A stretch of 64,000 nucleotides of DNA from the NCBI GenBank assembly GCA_017354895.1, contig CP071496.1, forward strand, positions 2,294,001 through 2,358,000, given 5' to 3'. Position numbers and translations under genes: made by a program. The first letter of the stretch is position 1, and each line of letters starts with the position of its first letter. The notes under the pieces are model-generated. The model was not told where the DNA came from, ran no database searches, and was given only the letters and a program-made list of their open reading frames with translations. This DNA comes from Podospora comata. Lineage: Eukaryota > Ascomycota > Sordariomycetes > Sordariales > Podosporaceae. Positions 34,471-45,110 of the stretch are shown here, piece by piece.

Positions 34471-36262
34471 TATTATTTTCTAGGATAACTTTAGTTCTAC
34501 TTTTTCGCTAAGTTAGTATCTAAACGTATTAATTTCCGCAAAAAACTTAACAGTACTATTTTCTACAATTATAACGGATTTCACTGTCTTACTGTGTTAC
34601 AGTTTAGAGGAGCGGGGCTGCCAGGACTAATGGAACTAGAGCGACAATAAGTGGGGTCTGTGGGACAGAAAATAACACGAGCCAGGGGATCTAGGATTTA
34701 GAAAATGAATCCGTAGATTTAGGGATTTAAAGCTAGATCCAGAGGATCTAAAGTTTAGAAGCTAGATCTGGAGAGATCTAGAGAATGTGAAATAGATCTA
34801 GATATAGAAGTACTTAAGTCCTAAGGTCTATATATACGGAGGAACTGGCTGGTATAAATAAACAGCTCTGCAGTATGCAATATAAATCATATTCGTTAGT
34901 ATCTAAACTATTGTAATCGAGACAAGCTATTGTTATACACTGTTTAGTTGTACCGAACTAAAATTATTTAGAAGTGCCTTTGACTAGTATTGAAATAGTG
35001 AGAAAACACACAAAAATAACTACAACACTACAAATATACCATTAATAGGTCCTTGAATGACCTTACCTGCGTGACAGTGGCTCGATCGCAAGCCGCACTT
35101 CACGCAGGACAAAGAAAAGACGCTATGAGCTCGCAGGCTGTATAATAGGCACTGGATTAGCCTGATCAGAGAGCCGGAATTGCTTGCACGCGTGCAAGGC
35201 ATAAAGTACGAAGAAAATAAAAGTCGATGATCTGTCTAAAATAGAATGTCAGAAGCAAACCGCTTATATATATGACTCCTGACCTCTCCGGAGCCTTATT
35301 TCTTTACTTATACCCTCAAGCTTGTAGCCGCACCCTAAATCAGTATCTTTTTTAGAGGTTCTGAATAAGAGTTTGTTATAGATAGTAACGTAGTATAGTA
35401 CGGACATTTGGTAAGCCGGAAAATTAATTTAAAAGTAATTAAAAATAATTATAGTTTAAAAGAAAAGAATATTATTACGGTATTAAAGCGATAAGCTAGC
35501 GTCACGGTAGTAGAGCACTAGTTAGGCAATAGCGCTTGGACTTATATTTTGTTACTACTTTGGCAAGAGCTTTGCTTTGCATTCTTTTTCTTTTGTGCAA
35601 TAATAAAATATTTACTTTAGTTTTTGAACAGCACTGTGATAATAAAGCTTTGCTAGCTTAGCATTTTAAGATATTTCTAATTATTTATATAGTTAAATAT
35701 TATAGAAGAAAGAAAATAGGAAAAAAAAAATTTATTAAAAAACAAATAATAGTTGTTAGTTAGAGTTTAGTTAAAGTTATTGAAGTGTCAATTGGGAAAA
35801 AAAAATTATATTACATTTTTAAATACAAACTTTTAGTAATATCGGCTAATTTGAAGAAAAAACGGAATAATTAACTAGAAAAATAGAAAATAAACTTATT
35901 AAAAGAAAGTTATTAAGTTAAAAATATAATTTAAGAAAAATATTATTAGATTATTATAATAATCTAACGATCTAGCTTTAAGAAATATTACAGAAAGATA
36001 ATAATTTAACAGAGTAATAGCTTATATACAGAAAATTGTTTTGTAATATATCATATAAGTTTTATTCGTTAATATTAAAAACTATTATAAATAGAATAAG
36101 CTATTATTGTGCACTGATTAGCTACTATTGAATTATTGTCTAAAAGTACCTTTAACTGAGTATCACTTTCAGAGGTTCTAGATCAGGGTTCGTCATAGTT
36201 AATAAACCGTTTAGCGGCACGCTTTTTTCCACATGTTGAAGTAAATAATATATCTTTTTTAG
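34471..36262. mobile_element. AT-rich relic of an LTR-type retroelement (fossil)
   Basis: About 1.8 kb is strikingly AT-rich compared with its flanks and has no frame longer than about 60 codons. Two related stretches in the same orientation, about 34870-35005 and 36035-36170, and related motifs near 35350-35385 and 36170-36210, look like diverged terminal repeats. A slightly more GC-rich patch at 35040-35340 may be a further insertion. The element is broken and old; its decay fits repeat-induced point mutation. The family cannot be named because no protein is recognisable. It lies between the two ends of a 5S rRNA gene. Confidence 0.55.
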
Positions 36263-36348
36263 AGTCGCCCATCCTCGCAGCCATACTACATGATGGGCAG
36301 ATTAGAGCTCAGGTGGGTGACCACTGGGGAACCCCTGCTGTTGTATGT
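36263..36348 (+). rRNA. 5S rRNA gene, 3' part only
   Basis: Contains the conserved 3' half of 5S rRNA: GGGCAGATTAGAG, then GGTGGGTGACCACTGGGGAA and the 3' end CTGTTGTATGT, which can pair with an ACATACGAC 5' end. A TTTTTGCTTTT terminator-like tract follows. It is collinear and on the same strand as the 5' part at 34401-34470, 1.8 kb away. The left border is approximate. The middle helix sequences of the two parts do not pair well, so they could come from two different copies. Confidence 0.75.
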
Positions 36349-36886
36349 TTTTGCTTTTCAGCTTTTTGACCTGGCCGTCATATGCCCTCAATTCCTATGT
36401 GCGGCTTTCCTCGGCTGAGCGGGGTTAGGGCGGGTCCCTTACCCCACGAAAATGATGCCCCACGCTGTTTTCAAATGTCAAAGGCTTGAGTGGCTGCACC
36501 TCGGGCGGGACGTCATTTGAACGGCTGCTTTCTTGGCCGAAAAATGAAATCGGAGCCGGCCCTCGAGACGAAGTGGAGAGTGGAGTGAGTGCTGGAACAA
36601 GACAAGCGGGCTGAATTGTGTGTGAGAAGAAGCCGGAGTGACCAAGTCCGATTCTTTTCTCCTCCCCTAACTGTGCAATCCTTTCCCTCGTCTTTTCTGC
36701 TGCTGTCTTGTTTGTTTCTTGTTTGCCCGCGGCTGTGGAATTTTTCTTGGGGAGACTGACTGAAAGAACGCCGTATGTGGTCATAGACCTATACTCTCTC
36801 GGCCGAAATTGTTCCCTTGCCCCCCCGCTTCGACGACCGACACAGACACTGTATTTGAATAGGATAGATCAAAAGACACAGTCATC
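36349..36886. other. 5' flank of the ETF-QO gene
   Basis: GC content returns to normal here. No gene is supported; the stretch is taken as promoter and leader of the gene that starts at 36887. Confidence 0.4.
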
Positions 36887-38833
36887 ATGTTGGCCTCTTC
36901 AAGACTCACCTCGACCCTCTGCCGGCGGGCAGCCGCAACTGCAACCCCCCCCTCTCTCACAGCTACCTCGACGACAAGGGTACAGACACCACAGCTCGCG
37001 CGCGGGATTAGGGGCATATCATCCACAACCCCCAGCAGGTTACGACCTACCACCCTCTCCCGCCCAACCTATCCCCTCCAAAGGACAGCCGCCACCCTCC
37101 CTACGCTCCCCTCAACCCGTCTATACTCTTCCACCTCCGCAGAAGAAGACTCCTTCGACCCAGCCTCCATCGACCGCGAATCCGACGAAGTAGACGTCTG
37201 TATCATCGGCGGCGGCCCCGCAGGCCTCTCCGCCGCAATCCGCCTCAAGCAACTAGCCAACGCCGCCGGCAACGACGACTTCCGCGTCCTCCTCCTCGAA
37301 AAAGCCGGCGAGATCGGCGCCCACATCCTCTCCGGAGCCGTCATCCAACCCACAGCCATTGACGAGCTCATCCCCGATTGGCTTTCCGAAGACAATGAAA
37401 ACCGCTTCACCGGCGCCACACCCGCGGGGAAGGACTCGATGAGCTTCCTGACCAAAAAATGGGCCATCCCCTGCCCTACTCCGCCTCAGATGCATAACGA
37501 CGGGAATTACATCGTTTCCCTTAACGAATTCACCAAGTGGCTAGGGGAGCGGGCGGAGGAGGTCGGGGTGGAGGTTTATCCCGGTTTTGCGGCTAGCGAG
37601 GTTCTTTACAAGGCTGATGGGTCGGTCAAGGGTGTCGCGACGAATGATCTGGGGATTGGGAGGAATGGGAAGCCAAAGGATAGTTTTGAGAGGGGGATGG
37701 AGTTTCATGCTAGGGTTACGCTTTTTGGGGAGGGGTGTCATGGGTCGTTGACCAAGCAGGTGATTAAGAAGTTTGATTTGAGGTCCGAGTCGCAGCCGCA
37801 GACTTATGGGCTGGGGATTAAGGAGGTGTGGGAGGTGAAGCCGGAGAAGTTTGAGAAGGGGAAAATTGTGCATAGTATGGGGTATCCGCTGCCGATGGAT
37901 ACGTATGGGGGTGCGTGGATGTATCATTTTGGGGATAATCTTGTTTCGGTTGGGCAGGTGGTTGCGTTGGATTATAACAACCCGTGGCTGTCGCCGTATG
38001 GGGAGTTTCAGAAGCTGAAGCAGCACCCGCTTTACAGGAGTGTGCTGGAGGGGGGGAAGTGTATCTCTTATGGTGCTAGGGCGTTGGTGGAGGGGGGGTT
38101 TCAATCGATTCCCAAGGTGGCTTTTCCGGGAGGGGCGCTGATTGGGGATACGGCTGGGTTTGTTAACGTGCCCAAGGTGAAGGGGACGCATAATGCCATG
38201 AAGAGCGGTATGTTGGCTGCCGAAGCGGCGTGGAACGCGCTGCAGGTTCCGGATAACAACTCCATTTTCCTCTACGACTACGAGGATGCCCTGAGGAAGT
38301 CGAGCATCTGGAAGGAGCTGAAAGAAGTGAGGAACATGCGCCCTAGTTTTCATTCTCCTCTGGGAATCTACGGCGGGATTCTGTATTCCGGCCTCGAGGC
38401 GTTTGTTCTGAAGGGACGTGTCCCCTGGACGCTGAAGCACAAGACGCAGGACCACGCCGCGACCAAGGATGCGAAGGACTGCAGCAAGATTGAGTACCCC
38501 AAGCCCGACGGGGAGATTACGTTTGACATCTTGACCAGTGTGAGCAGGACGGGGACCAACCATGAGGAGGACCAGCCAGTGCATCTGCAGGTCAAGGACT
38601 GGGAAAAGCACACGAGGGAGACGTGGCCGAGGTGGAAGGGGTTGGAGAATAGGTTCTGCCCGGCGGGGGTGTACGAGTATGTGGAGGACGAGGGGAAGGA
38701 GGAGGGGGTGAGGTTTCAAATCAATGCGCAGAATTGCATTCACTGCAAGACCTGTGATATTAAGGCGCCGAGGCAGGATATTAATTGGCAGGTGCCGCAG
38801 GGGGGGGAGGGGCCGAAGTACTATATGACTTAG
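36887..38833 (+). CDS. CIR2: Electron transfer flavoprotein-ubiquinone oxidoreductase, mitochondrial
   Basis: ETF-QO passes electrons from ETF (fed by fatty-acid and amino-acid oxidation) to ubiquinone in the inner mitochondrial membrane. Single exon, 648 aa. An Arg/Ser/Thr-rich presequence fills roughly the first 80 residues (MLASSRLTSTLCRRAAATAT). The FAD-binding Rossmann motif is VDVCIIGGGPAGLSAAIRLK at about 103-121. Other family blocks are LLEKAGEIGAHILSGAVIQP, FGEGCHGSLTKQVIKKF, and GYPLPMDTYGGAWMYHF. The C-terminus has the [4Fe-4S] cysteines in NAQNCIHCKTCDIKAPRQDI followed by NWQVPQGGEGPKY, as in all ETF-QOs. Length matches the family. Codon use swings to G-rich third positions in the middle of the gene, as in the OMS1-like gene. 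Confidence 0.97.
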   Translation: MLASSRLTSTLCRRAAATATPPSLTATSTTRVQTPQLARGIRGISSTTPSRLRPTTLSRPTYPLQRTAATLPTLPSTRLYSSTSAEEDSFDPASIDRESDEVDVCIIGGGPAGLSAAIRLKQLANAAGNDDFRVLLLEKAGEIGAHILSGAVIQPTAIDELIPDWLSEDNENRFTGATPAGKDSMSFLTKKWAIPCPTPPQMHNDGNYIVSLNEFTKWLGERAEEVGVEVYPGFAASEVLYKADGSVKGVATNDLGIGRNGKPKDSFERGMEFHARVTLFGEGCHGSLTKQVIKKFDLRSESQPQTYGLGIKEVWEVKPEKFEKGKIVHSMGYPLPMDTYGGAWMYHFGDNLVSVGQVVALDYNNPWLSPYGEFQKLKQHPLYRSVLEGGKCISYGARALVEGGFQSIPKVAFPGGALIGDTAGFVNVPKVKGTHNAMKSGMLAAEAAWNALQVPDNNSIFLYDYEDALRKSSIWKELKEVRNMRPSFHSPLGIYGGILYSGLEAFVLKGRVPWTLKHKTQDHAATKDAKDCSKIEYPKPDGEITFDILTSVSRTGTNHEEDQPVHLQVKDWEKHTRETWPRWKGLENRFCPAGVYEYVEDEGKEEGVRFQINAQNCIHCKTCDIKAPRQDINWQVPQGGEGPKYYMT

Positions 38834-39049
38834 GGGTTGCTCTTGGGGTTGAGAGGAGGGTTGGAATGATGTATTATATGTTTTTTTTTTCATTGGCGGG
38901 CATGGCCTTTACAAAAGCTTTTTTTTTTGGGTCATTAGTGTTTTTGGGGGTTGGTGTATGCTGATAGGTGTTGATCAAGTGAAGGATAGAAGAAACTGAA
39001 TACATTTCAACATGTAATAACTGTAAACGTGGGTAGGTAGGTAAATAAG

Positions 39050-39357
39050 AGAGAAACTTTACGGAGCCCCCTATTTGCCTTACCAGCGCCCGCCCCCCTC
39101 CCTATCCATCGATTTATTTGCCCTTCCTATACTATAATAAGAGACCTTTTACCTATCTTTTAAGACCCTTGAACTATCTTTTAAGCCTTGTGAATCGTTT
39201 TCTAAAGCCTTTTAACTATCATTTAACGTCCTTTAACTATCTTTTAAAGCCTATTAAATATCTTTTAACCCTTAATAATCACCCTTTGAAATATAGTTAA
39301 TTCTATATCAAGGGGGGGTGTTTGCAAGATAAACAGGGGGCTCCGTAAAGGTTCTCT
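39050..39357. mobile_element. Small non-coding element with terminal inverted repeats (MITE-like)
   Basis: The 15-bp sequence TTTACGGAGCCCCCT at 39058-39072 is matched by its exact reverse complement at 39335-39349. Imperfect similarity extends outward (AAGAGAGAAAC against AAGAGAACC) and a few bases inward, making termini of about 28 bp. The interior, about 260 bp, is mainly the 21-bp array C. A flanking target duplication could not be defined. No protein is encoded, so it would depend on another element if mobile. Part of the right outer flank (18 bp, 39351-39368) recurs at 43973-43990. Confidence 0.6.
39120..39308. repeat. 21-bp tandem repeat, array C (inside the inverted-repeat element)
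   Basis: About nine units in strict 21-nt phase: starts at 39141, 39162, 39183, 39204, 39225, 39246, 39267 and 39288. Typical units read AAAGCCTTTTAACTATC; their reverse complement matches the AGGCCTTTAAAGATAG units of arrays A and B, so this copy lies in the opposite orientation. Because 21 is a multiple of 3, every frame shows a heptad pattern, but there is no sign that it is translated. Confidence 0.85.
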
Positions 39358-39604
39358 TGTAAATAAACTCGTCTACCAGAAGAGGGCTGAAGTGAAATGT
39401 TCCGTTTCAATCACCACGCTCAAGTCACAGGTTGCGCAATGAGATAGTGCTTGCGTGTATGTGTAAACAATTTTGCTCTCTGCTAAAATTTCTTTCGTAT
39501 CAAGAGAAAAGATGAAAAAGTAATTTGGTATCCACGAGTTGAAAAGAAAAAACTACTTTCAAATAGCAAAAAGAAAACATTGCCATAAGAGCTTCTCCAA
39601 CTAA

Positions 39605-39620
39605 GAGAGAGAGAGAGAGA
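39605..39620. repeat. GA microsatellite
   Basis: A pure run of GA dinucleotides between two convergent genes. Confidence 0.8.
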
Positions 39621-39991
39621 AATAGAGCATATGCCAAAAATCTTGTATAATCAACAGATCCAAAAGCGACAGTTGAGAGTTGTCTTTGACCCTCCCCCCC
39701 CCCTCCCTTTCCTTCCCGCCGACTTGTCCCATATCCTCCCCATAAATGTCCATGATATCCTTTATATACTTGTCCCACATATCCACCACGGAATTTCCCC
39801 GATATAAAACGCCATCAACCCAACCCAAACCAACCCAACCGCCTTGGTGGGAAAGAAAATGCCGTTTTTTGATGCCGAAACAAAAGTGCAAAAAAACGAC
39901 AGTTGAAATAATAAACCGCCATTAGGCCACAATGCCTCATGAAAACGATAGGGGGTGCCCCGCCCGCCAAAAATATCCAAGGCCGACTTGT

Positions 39992-42632
39992 TTAGGTGAC
40001 AAACCACATACACCCACAAGGGCTCATATCCGCAGCCGGCGGTCCTCCTCCCTGCTGAGTAAAAACCCCCTCCTCCGTCCCGCCGCCCTCACGCCCCGCT
40101 CGCTCCTCTCCCTCCCTCTTCCTCCTCCTTTTCTGCCCCCCCGGCCGGCCGGCGCCGCCAAAAGGCCCAACAACAGTCTGCTCATTCTCCACAATCCTAA
40201 TCGTCACCGCCTTCCCCTTCCCGTCCACCACCACCTTCGCCTCTTGCGCATAACCCGTAATCTCCATCTGAGTGCACTCCGGCACTCTCGCCGCCGCCGT
40301 CCCTGTGGTTATGGTTGGAACTCTCCTCTCTGCTAGTTTGATAACTCTTGGATACCCCGGTGGTGGTGGCGTAAAATTCTCATCTATCGGTCCCCATCCT
40401 GACCCTGACCCGAACCCCCCTGTTGATGTGGGAAAGGGGGGGAACTCAAGCGTCTTCGAGTCTCGTGGTTCAGGCCAGTAACCCTTTGGTTTGTTGGTGT
40501 TTGTTGGGGAGGGGCCTTCGCTTGGTGGTGGTGGTGGTGGTGGTGGTGGTGGTGATTGGTTTCCCTCAGGGGCAGGAGGTTGGTTGTTGGGATTCTCACC
40601 GCCGATGGGGGCTGGTAGTGTTGAAGTCTGTGGTGGTGGGGTTTCACCTGGCGGTGATGTCTGTGTCAGTAGTGTGGCGGATGATGATTCGAAAAATGTT
40701 GATGTTGTTGTCGAGGTGAGAAAGGACTGATATGGCCCTCGCCCTGGACTTCCCGGGCCACCGCCCGGGCCCCCTGCTGACAGTGGCGGGATCCCAGACC
40801 AGCTTGAGTTTTGGTGGGGATAGATGAACATCTCGAGGTACGTGTCTGGCCATCTGCACACCCACGGCTTGTCCCCGACCTTGGCGATATTTTTGCGCTT
40901 AAAGTCGGCCATGCCAGCCAGGTTGCGAATGTTTCTTCTTGTCACAGAAGGAGTCGTCGGTGAGAGGGCAGCTTCGGGGAGAATGACCGTCTTGTCGTAG
41001 GTCAGCATGTTGTAGAATGCCGGGCCCCGTGTTGGCTCAAAGGTGTCGTTGACCAGTGTCAGAGTAACCGGTTTTTCTACCAGTGGTGGCTGTTCACCAT
41101 ACGAGTATACGTTATTCATCAACGTGAACGAATGGTTAAAGTTGAGCATCATGCTGTGTTCGCCGTGATTCTCAGCTATTGTTAGATGCAAGCCGGCGAT
41201 GACGAGAAAACAGTTCCATGCTTGCGAGAGAGTCGGGTCTTGAAAGCAAGTATTGGACACGCGGTTCGTTGTAAGTGGCATGCTGAAGGTGCCCACCGGT
41301 AGTGGCTGAAGATCGGCTGGTTTTGGTATTGGAACGGCACCAAACGTTGGTACAGGGGCTGGTGAGTTGAATGGTGACCTATAGACCGAGTTAACAAACC
41401 AAACCACGATTACTCACATCTTGTTGAGATGCTCACCATGTGCCATCCTTGCGCATTGGCCGCTTTTGTTTGGACAAGAATGTGCCGATAACTGAGCCCA
41501 AAATTGCTCCCACCACCAGTAATATCAGAAACGTCAGGCATATAACCCAATATGGGACGATACCACATAGCTTCCGCCTCATCCACAGTTTCCACCCCTT
41601 TGGCGATTGCCCCTTTTCGTTGACAACCTCTTCATACGGCTTAATGACCCGATTGGTGCTGTCCGAGGTGAAACTTCGGGACGAGTGGCGGGACTGGGGA
41701 GACCCGAGATCGTCTGTTGAATCAAATTCGGGATTTCGTGTGGCTAGCCCAAGCCCTCCCGCACCGACAATGGTGGAACCGGACGTTGTGATGGATGGTG
41801 GTGCGGTTACCGCGGCTGCCGCTGTATTTGGCGTATTCGTCGTTGCTTGTGCTACTCCAGTTGGGGTCGAGGCATCGGCAGCCGCTACCTTGCGAGCATA
41901 TGCCTCATCCGGATATCGCGTGTATGGCGGAAGCTGTTCGGTATGGCCGTCTGGGCCGATGATGTCGCCAGCTTCCTCCCCGTCTGCGCCAACTCGTCGC
42001 CGGTACTGATCGGGAAGACCGTGAAAACCTAGTGGAACGGTGTCTGGCATAGCGCCCGTTTCGACCCCGTCGCTCTGAGGATAGAGGCCATACGGATGAC
42101 TTGGTCCACGAGGCCCAGTGTACGACAATTCCGACGCCGGTAGCGTCGACGAGGTCGTCGTTGTGCTCATTGTCCTTGCCATCCTTACGTTCTGCGGATA
42201 CATCTGGTAGGGATGCGATGGTCCAGACGGTCCCCTGTACGGGCTCTCGGGTGCTAGATAGGCTGTGGATTCGGTAGATCCGCTCAATTGCCTGCTCAAA
42301 CTTGAGGATTCGTCGGCCTGTTCTGGCCCCCCATGTTGCCGTGTCGACGATGCATCTCGTGGCCTGAGTGGCTTCGAGATGCTGGGAGAGCGACCTATTC
42401 GTGCTGACTCTGGACTTCCATCGCCAAGAAGTGTGCTGGATCCGGAGGCGAGTGATGGCGTCGATGGTGGTTCGATCTCGGGGCCGGAGTTGACTGGTCT
42501 GAACCCATCTGCCACCATTCCCATGGCGGCCAACTCTGGGTCCTCATCCGCACTAATGACTGATATCCTCAGCGAGTTCCTCGTCGATAACCTCCTCTCC
42601 AGCTCGTCAGTCTTGTTTGGTGGCAGATCCAT
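39992..42632 (-). CDS. Single-pass membrane protein with large disordered regions, function unknown
   Basis: Exons 41437-42632 and 39992-41378 are joined by a GTGAGC..TAG intron, giving 860 aa. The first about 350 residues are disordered, with two YxGPxGPSHPY repeats (YRGPSGPSHPYQMYPQN and YTGPRGPSHPYGLYPQS). One membrane span (VPYWVICLTFLILLVVGAIL) follows a basic RRK motif, so the N-terminus is probably cytosolic. The outer part has a conserved-looking domain: CFQDPTLSQAWNCFLVIAGL, then WVCRWPDTYLEMFIYPHQNS. A proline-rich region with a run of 10 or more prolines follows (GGT repeats on the plus strand at about 40523-40552). I believe this is a family conserved in filamentous ascomycetes (possibly DUF7820), but have no search to prove it. 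It may be a cell-surface or wall-linked protein. Confidence 0.75.
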
Positions 42633-43972
42633 GGTTTCGGGTTCTGTATCTCGATGACTGGCGCTGTTCCGGGTCTAAGAGTTAGATGAACCGCTTGCCA
42701 GCACCGTCAACTATTCATTGACTGGTGAGGGTGACCAGCGGAGTCATCGACTCCTTTGGTTCTCGGATCGTCCTAGGATGTGGCGTTCAAGGTTTGTAGA
42801 CAGAGGTGATGTTGGTTGTTTGATAGTTGCAAGGGTGATTGGCAGGTGAGGTTCCAGTCCTCCGGCTGAAAAGGGACAAGCTGGATCAGAGGTGCGCTTC
42901 TGCAGCAAGAGGTCCAGCCACTTCTTGGTCAACAGCCGGAATCACAGCGCGCAAGAATCCAAAGGTTGTCGGACTGGCCAGGAACAAGACAGACTGGCAC
43001 CGTTTCGGACTCAATATGGGGGGCACGTAGGCGCATGTTGTCATTGGTCGGCTGTTCACGGGGGACATGCCCTGGCACCCCCCCAGGGCCTTCCGGGGCG
43101 GATTTGCGCTGGCGGGAGCATCAAGGCGCTTGGCAAGCTGCTGGGTGCGGCAGGGATGTGCAGAGTGGACCATGGCCATTGGCTGGGACTTTGGATCTCG
43201 CCCGTTCCTCATCACTTCATCGGACAAACCAAGGAACCTCGCGGTCCGGCAGTGTCTGGCTGCAGCTATAACAAGCGTCCTGGCAGAGCCGTTTTCGTCT
43301 CGAGTGCCCCAGCAAAAACCGGTCGTCGGACGAACTCGAACGAACTCTCAGTTCGTCTGGAGCATCCAAAAGGCCAAAGCTTGCCGCTTTCCCGAAGACA
43401 GTCATCCAATTCCTGATGTCAGTCCTGGGTATCCCTGGGGCATCATCCCATCCATTCCTGGGACTGACTGGTCATGTCAGTGAATAACCGCCGTTTTCGC
43501 AAGAGAAATGGAAAAAATCTGGGGTAGACATTGCAATCTACAGGCCGCAGAGAGGGCAATATCTCGCAGCATCGGGATTCGCCTGGATGATTTGAGCCTG
43601 TGGGTAGTATTCCCAAGCTGGACGCAACACCGGACAGTTGTGGGACAAGCGAGGCGGTTGGTCAGATTTGTGCTATGGCGAAATGAAGTGTGAAGGAAAC
43701 GTTTGGCATTGCGCAAAGCCACGAGAAGAGATCAGGAGAGATGACATCGTGAGCTTGTTCCTGGCTGTCCATGCCCAATGGGGAGGCCACTCCGGATCCG
43801 AGACGATGCTAGTGTTAGGAGCTAGATACCTGTGTACGCAGTAGTTCGTGCTGCCGGAGCGGAGCATCTGATGCAGAGCGTTCGTTCGGTTGATATGCGC
43901 AGACCGCAGGAGAGAAGGCAGGAGGTGGCAGATGGCTGCTATAATTAAATGGGGGGGGGGAAGGTCTGGAGC

Positions 43973-43990
43973 GTTCTCTTGTAAATAAAC
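43973..43990 (+). repeat. 18-bp match to the outer right end of the 39-kb inverted-repeat element
   Basis: GTTCTCTTGTAAATAAAC is identical to 39351-39368, next to a G-run as in the element. It may be a solo end of a related element; chance is possible for an AT-rich 18-mer but unlikely within 5 kb. Confidence 0.4.
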
Positions 43991-45020
43991 GGAGAGACAT
44001 CCAGACGGGAAGGTCAATTATCAACGTTGGAAGCTTGCCTCTTTGCGGCCAAGCTTGATCGTGCGGTAGTGTGGGCTTGCCGGGCCGTTGCACGGTTATG
44101 GCACAGAGCCCGCGGCAGTTACCACTCCCCTGTCGGCTGGCAGGGGTGCTACGATTGCCGGTTGCTTCTAGTGTCTTGTCCCCGCCAACAGCATCAGATA
44201 TTGCATCTTAACAGCCAGTATATTGTTGATATTTAAGACTACCCTCATGAGAGAGCAGTGGCACCCATGGGGGGAGAGTCTCATTAGCATTGATCGGTCA
44301 TCACGACAATCTCGACAAACTACCGCCCTCAATTGCGAATCGTTCTACACTACACAGTAGTTTGTTATTCCACAACCAGCGGAAATGCGGGGTAGTCGGA
44401 TTCAAAACAGCCTTGGATGTTAACCGCACAATTTTATCGCCGGGTTCTCATCCCCGAGTCATCGTGACACGGAATGGCCTCGATCTCTGGGACGGTGCTG
44501 GCCTTGGTCTGACAGCCTTATCAACAATCCCGACCTACATCTCCTCTACGAGTGTCAAAATCGAACCATTCTGTCTTGCTGCATCTGCTGTACTTCGTCC
44601 ACATCTCGGGCGAATGCAGGAGCTCTCTATGAAACACATCGTCGTGGTACAGTTGTATAGAAAGGCAGATGGCAGAATCTCTGATCAAGGAAGCGAGGCC
44701 CTGGGCCTGCCAGGTCCATTGAGGGCAATTATGGCCGAGAGGATCATCTGCACCCTTCCGACTCTGTGTCCAGAACTGGCATTGGATGGTTGGTGGTTGT
44801 CAGCAACCCATCTTGCCCCGCTCCCGTCGTTGGATACGCCCGGCTTTGCACCATCACCATAACCTCAACCAAAGTATCACTCTTAACCTCTTAGCCTGTG
44901 TCTGGTGCGGCTCAAAATTGGTCAACATGTTTGCTGGCTTCTAATAAGACGAGAGGCTCCGAGAGGCTCCTTGATGCCCAAAGTGCTCTCCTCTACTTTC
45001 GAAACCGAACACGACATGAC

Positions 45021-45110
45021 CTGTCCCTCACTCTCCTGTCCCTCACTCTCCTGTCCCTCACTCTCCTGTCCCTCACTCTCCTGTCCCTCACTCTCCTGCC
45101 CCTCACGGCC
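45021..45110. repeat. 15-bp tandem repeat, six units
   Basis: Five exact copies of CTGTCCCTCACTCTC and one diverged sixth copy. The low-copy, nearly perfect array suggests recent expansion. It would read as a 5-residue repeat in any frame, but no gene contains it. Confidence 0.95.

Larger units (their letters stand above)
38834..39991. other. Intergenic region between two convergent genes, with a small inverted-repeat element
   Basis: The ETF-QO gene and the membrane-protein gene converge here. Apart from the inverted-repeat element (39050-39357) and a GA microsatellite near 39605-39620, no structure or gene was seen. Confidence 0.5.

Noticed and set aside
37541-38893. 450-codon frame opposite ETF-QO
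   Set aside because: Antisense shadow made possible by the biased third positions of ETF-QO.
39118-39300. 60-codon frame with leucine heptads
   Set aside because: Same reason: translation of array C, without a promoter or conserved end.
42892-43416. 174-codon open frame
   Set aside because: Overlaps other frames of similar quality, has no family features and lies in the promoter of the membrane-protein gene.
44290-44862. 190-codon open frame
   Set aside because: Starts without ATG at its 5' end and shows no domain; likely chance in GC-balanced DNA.
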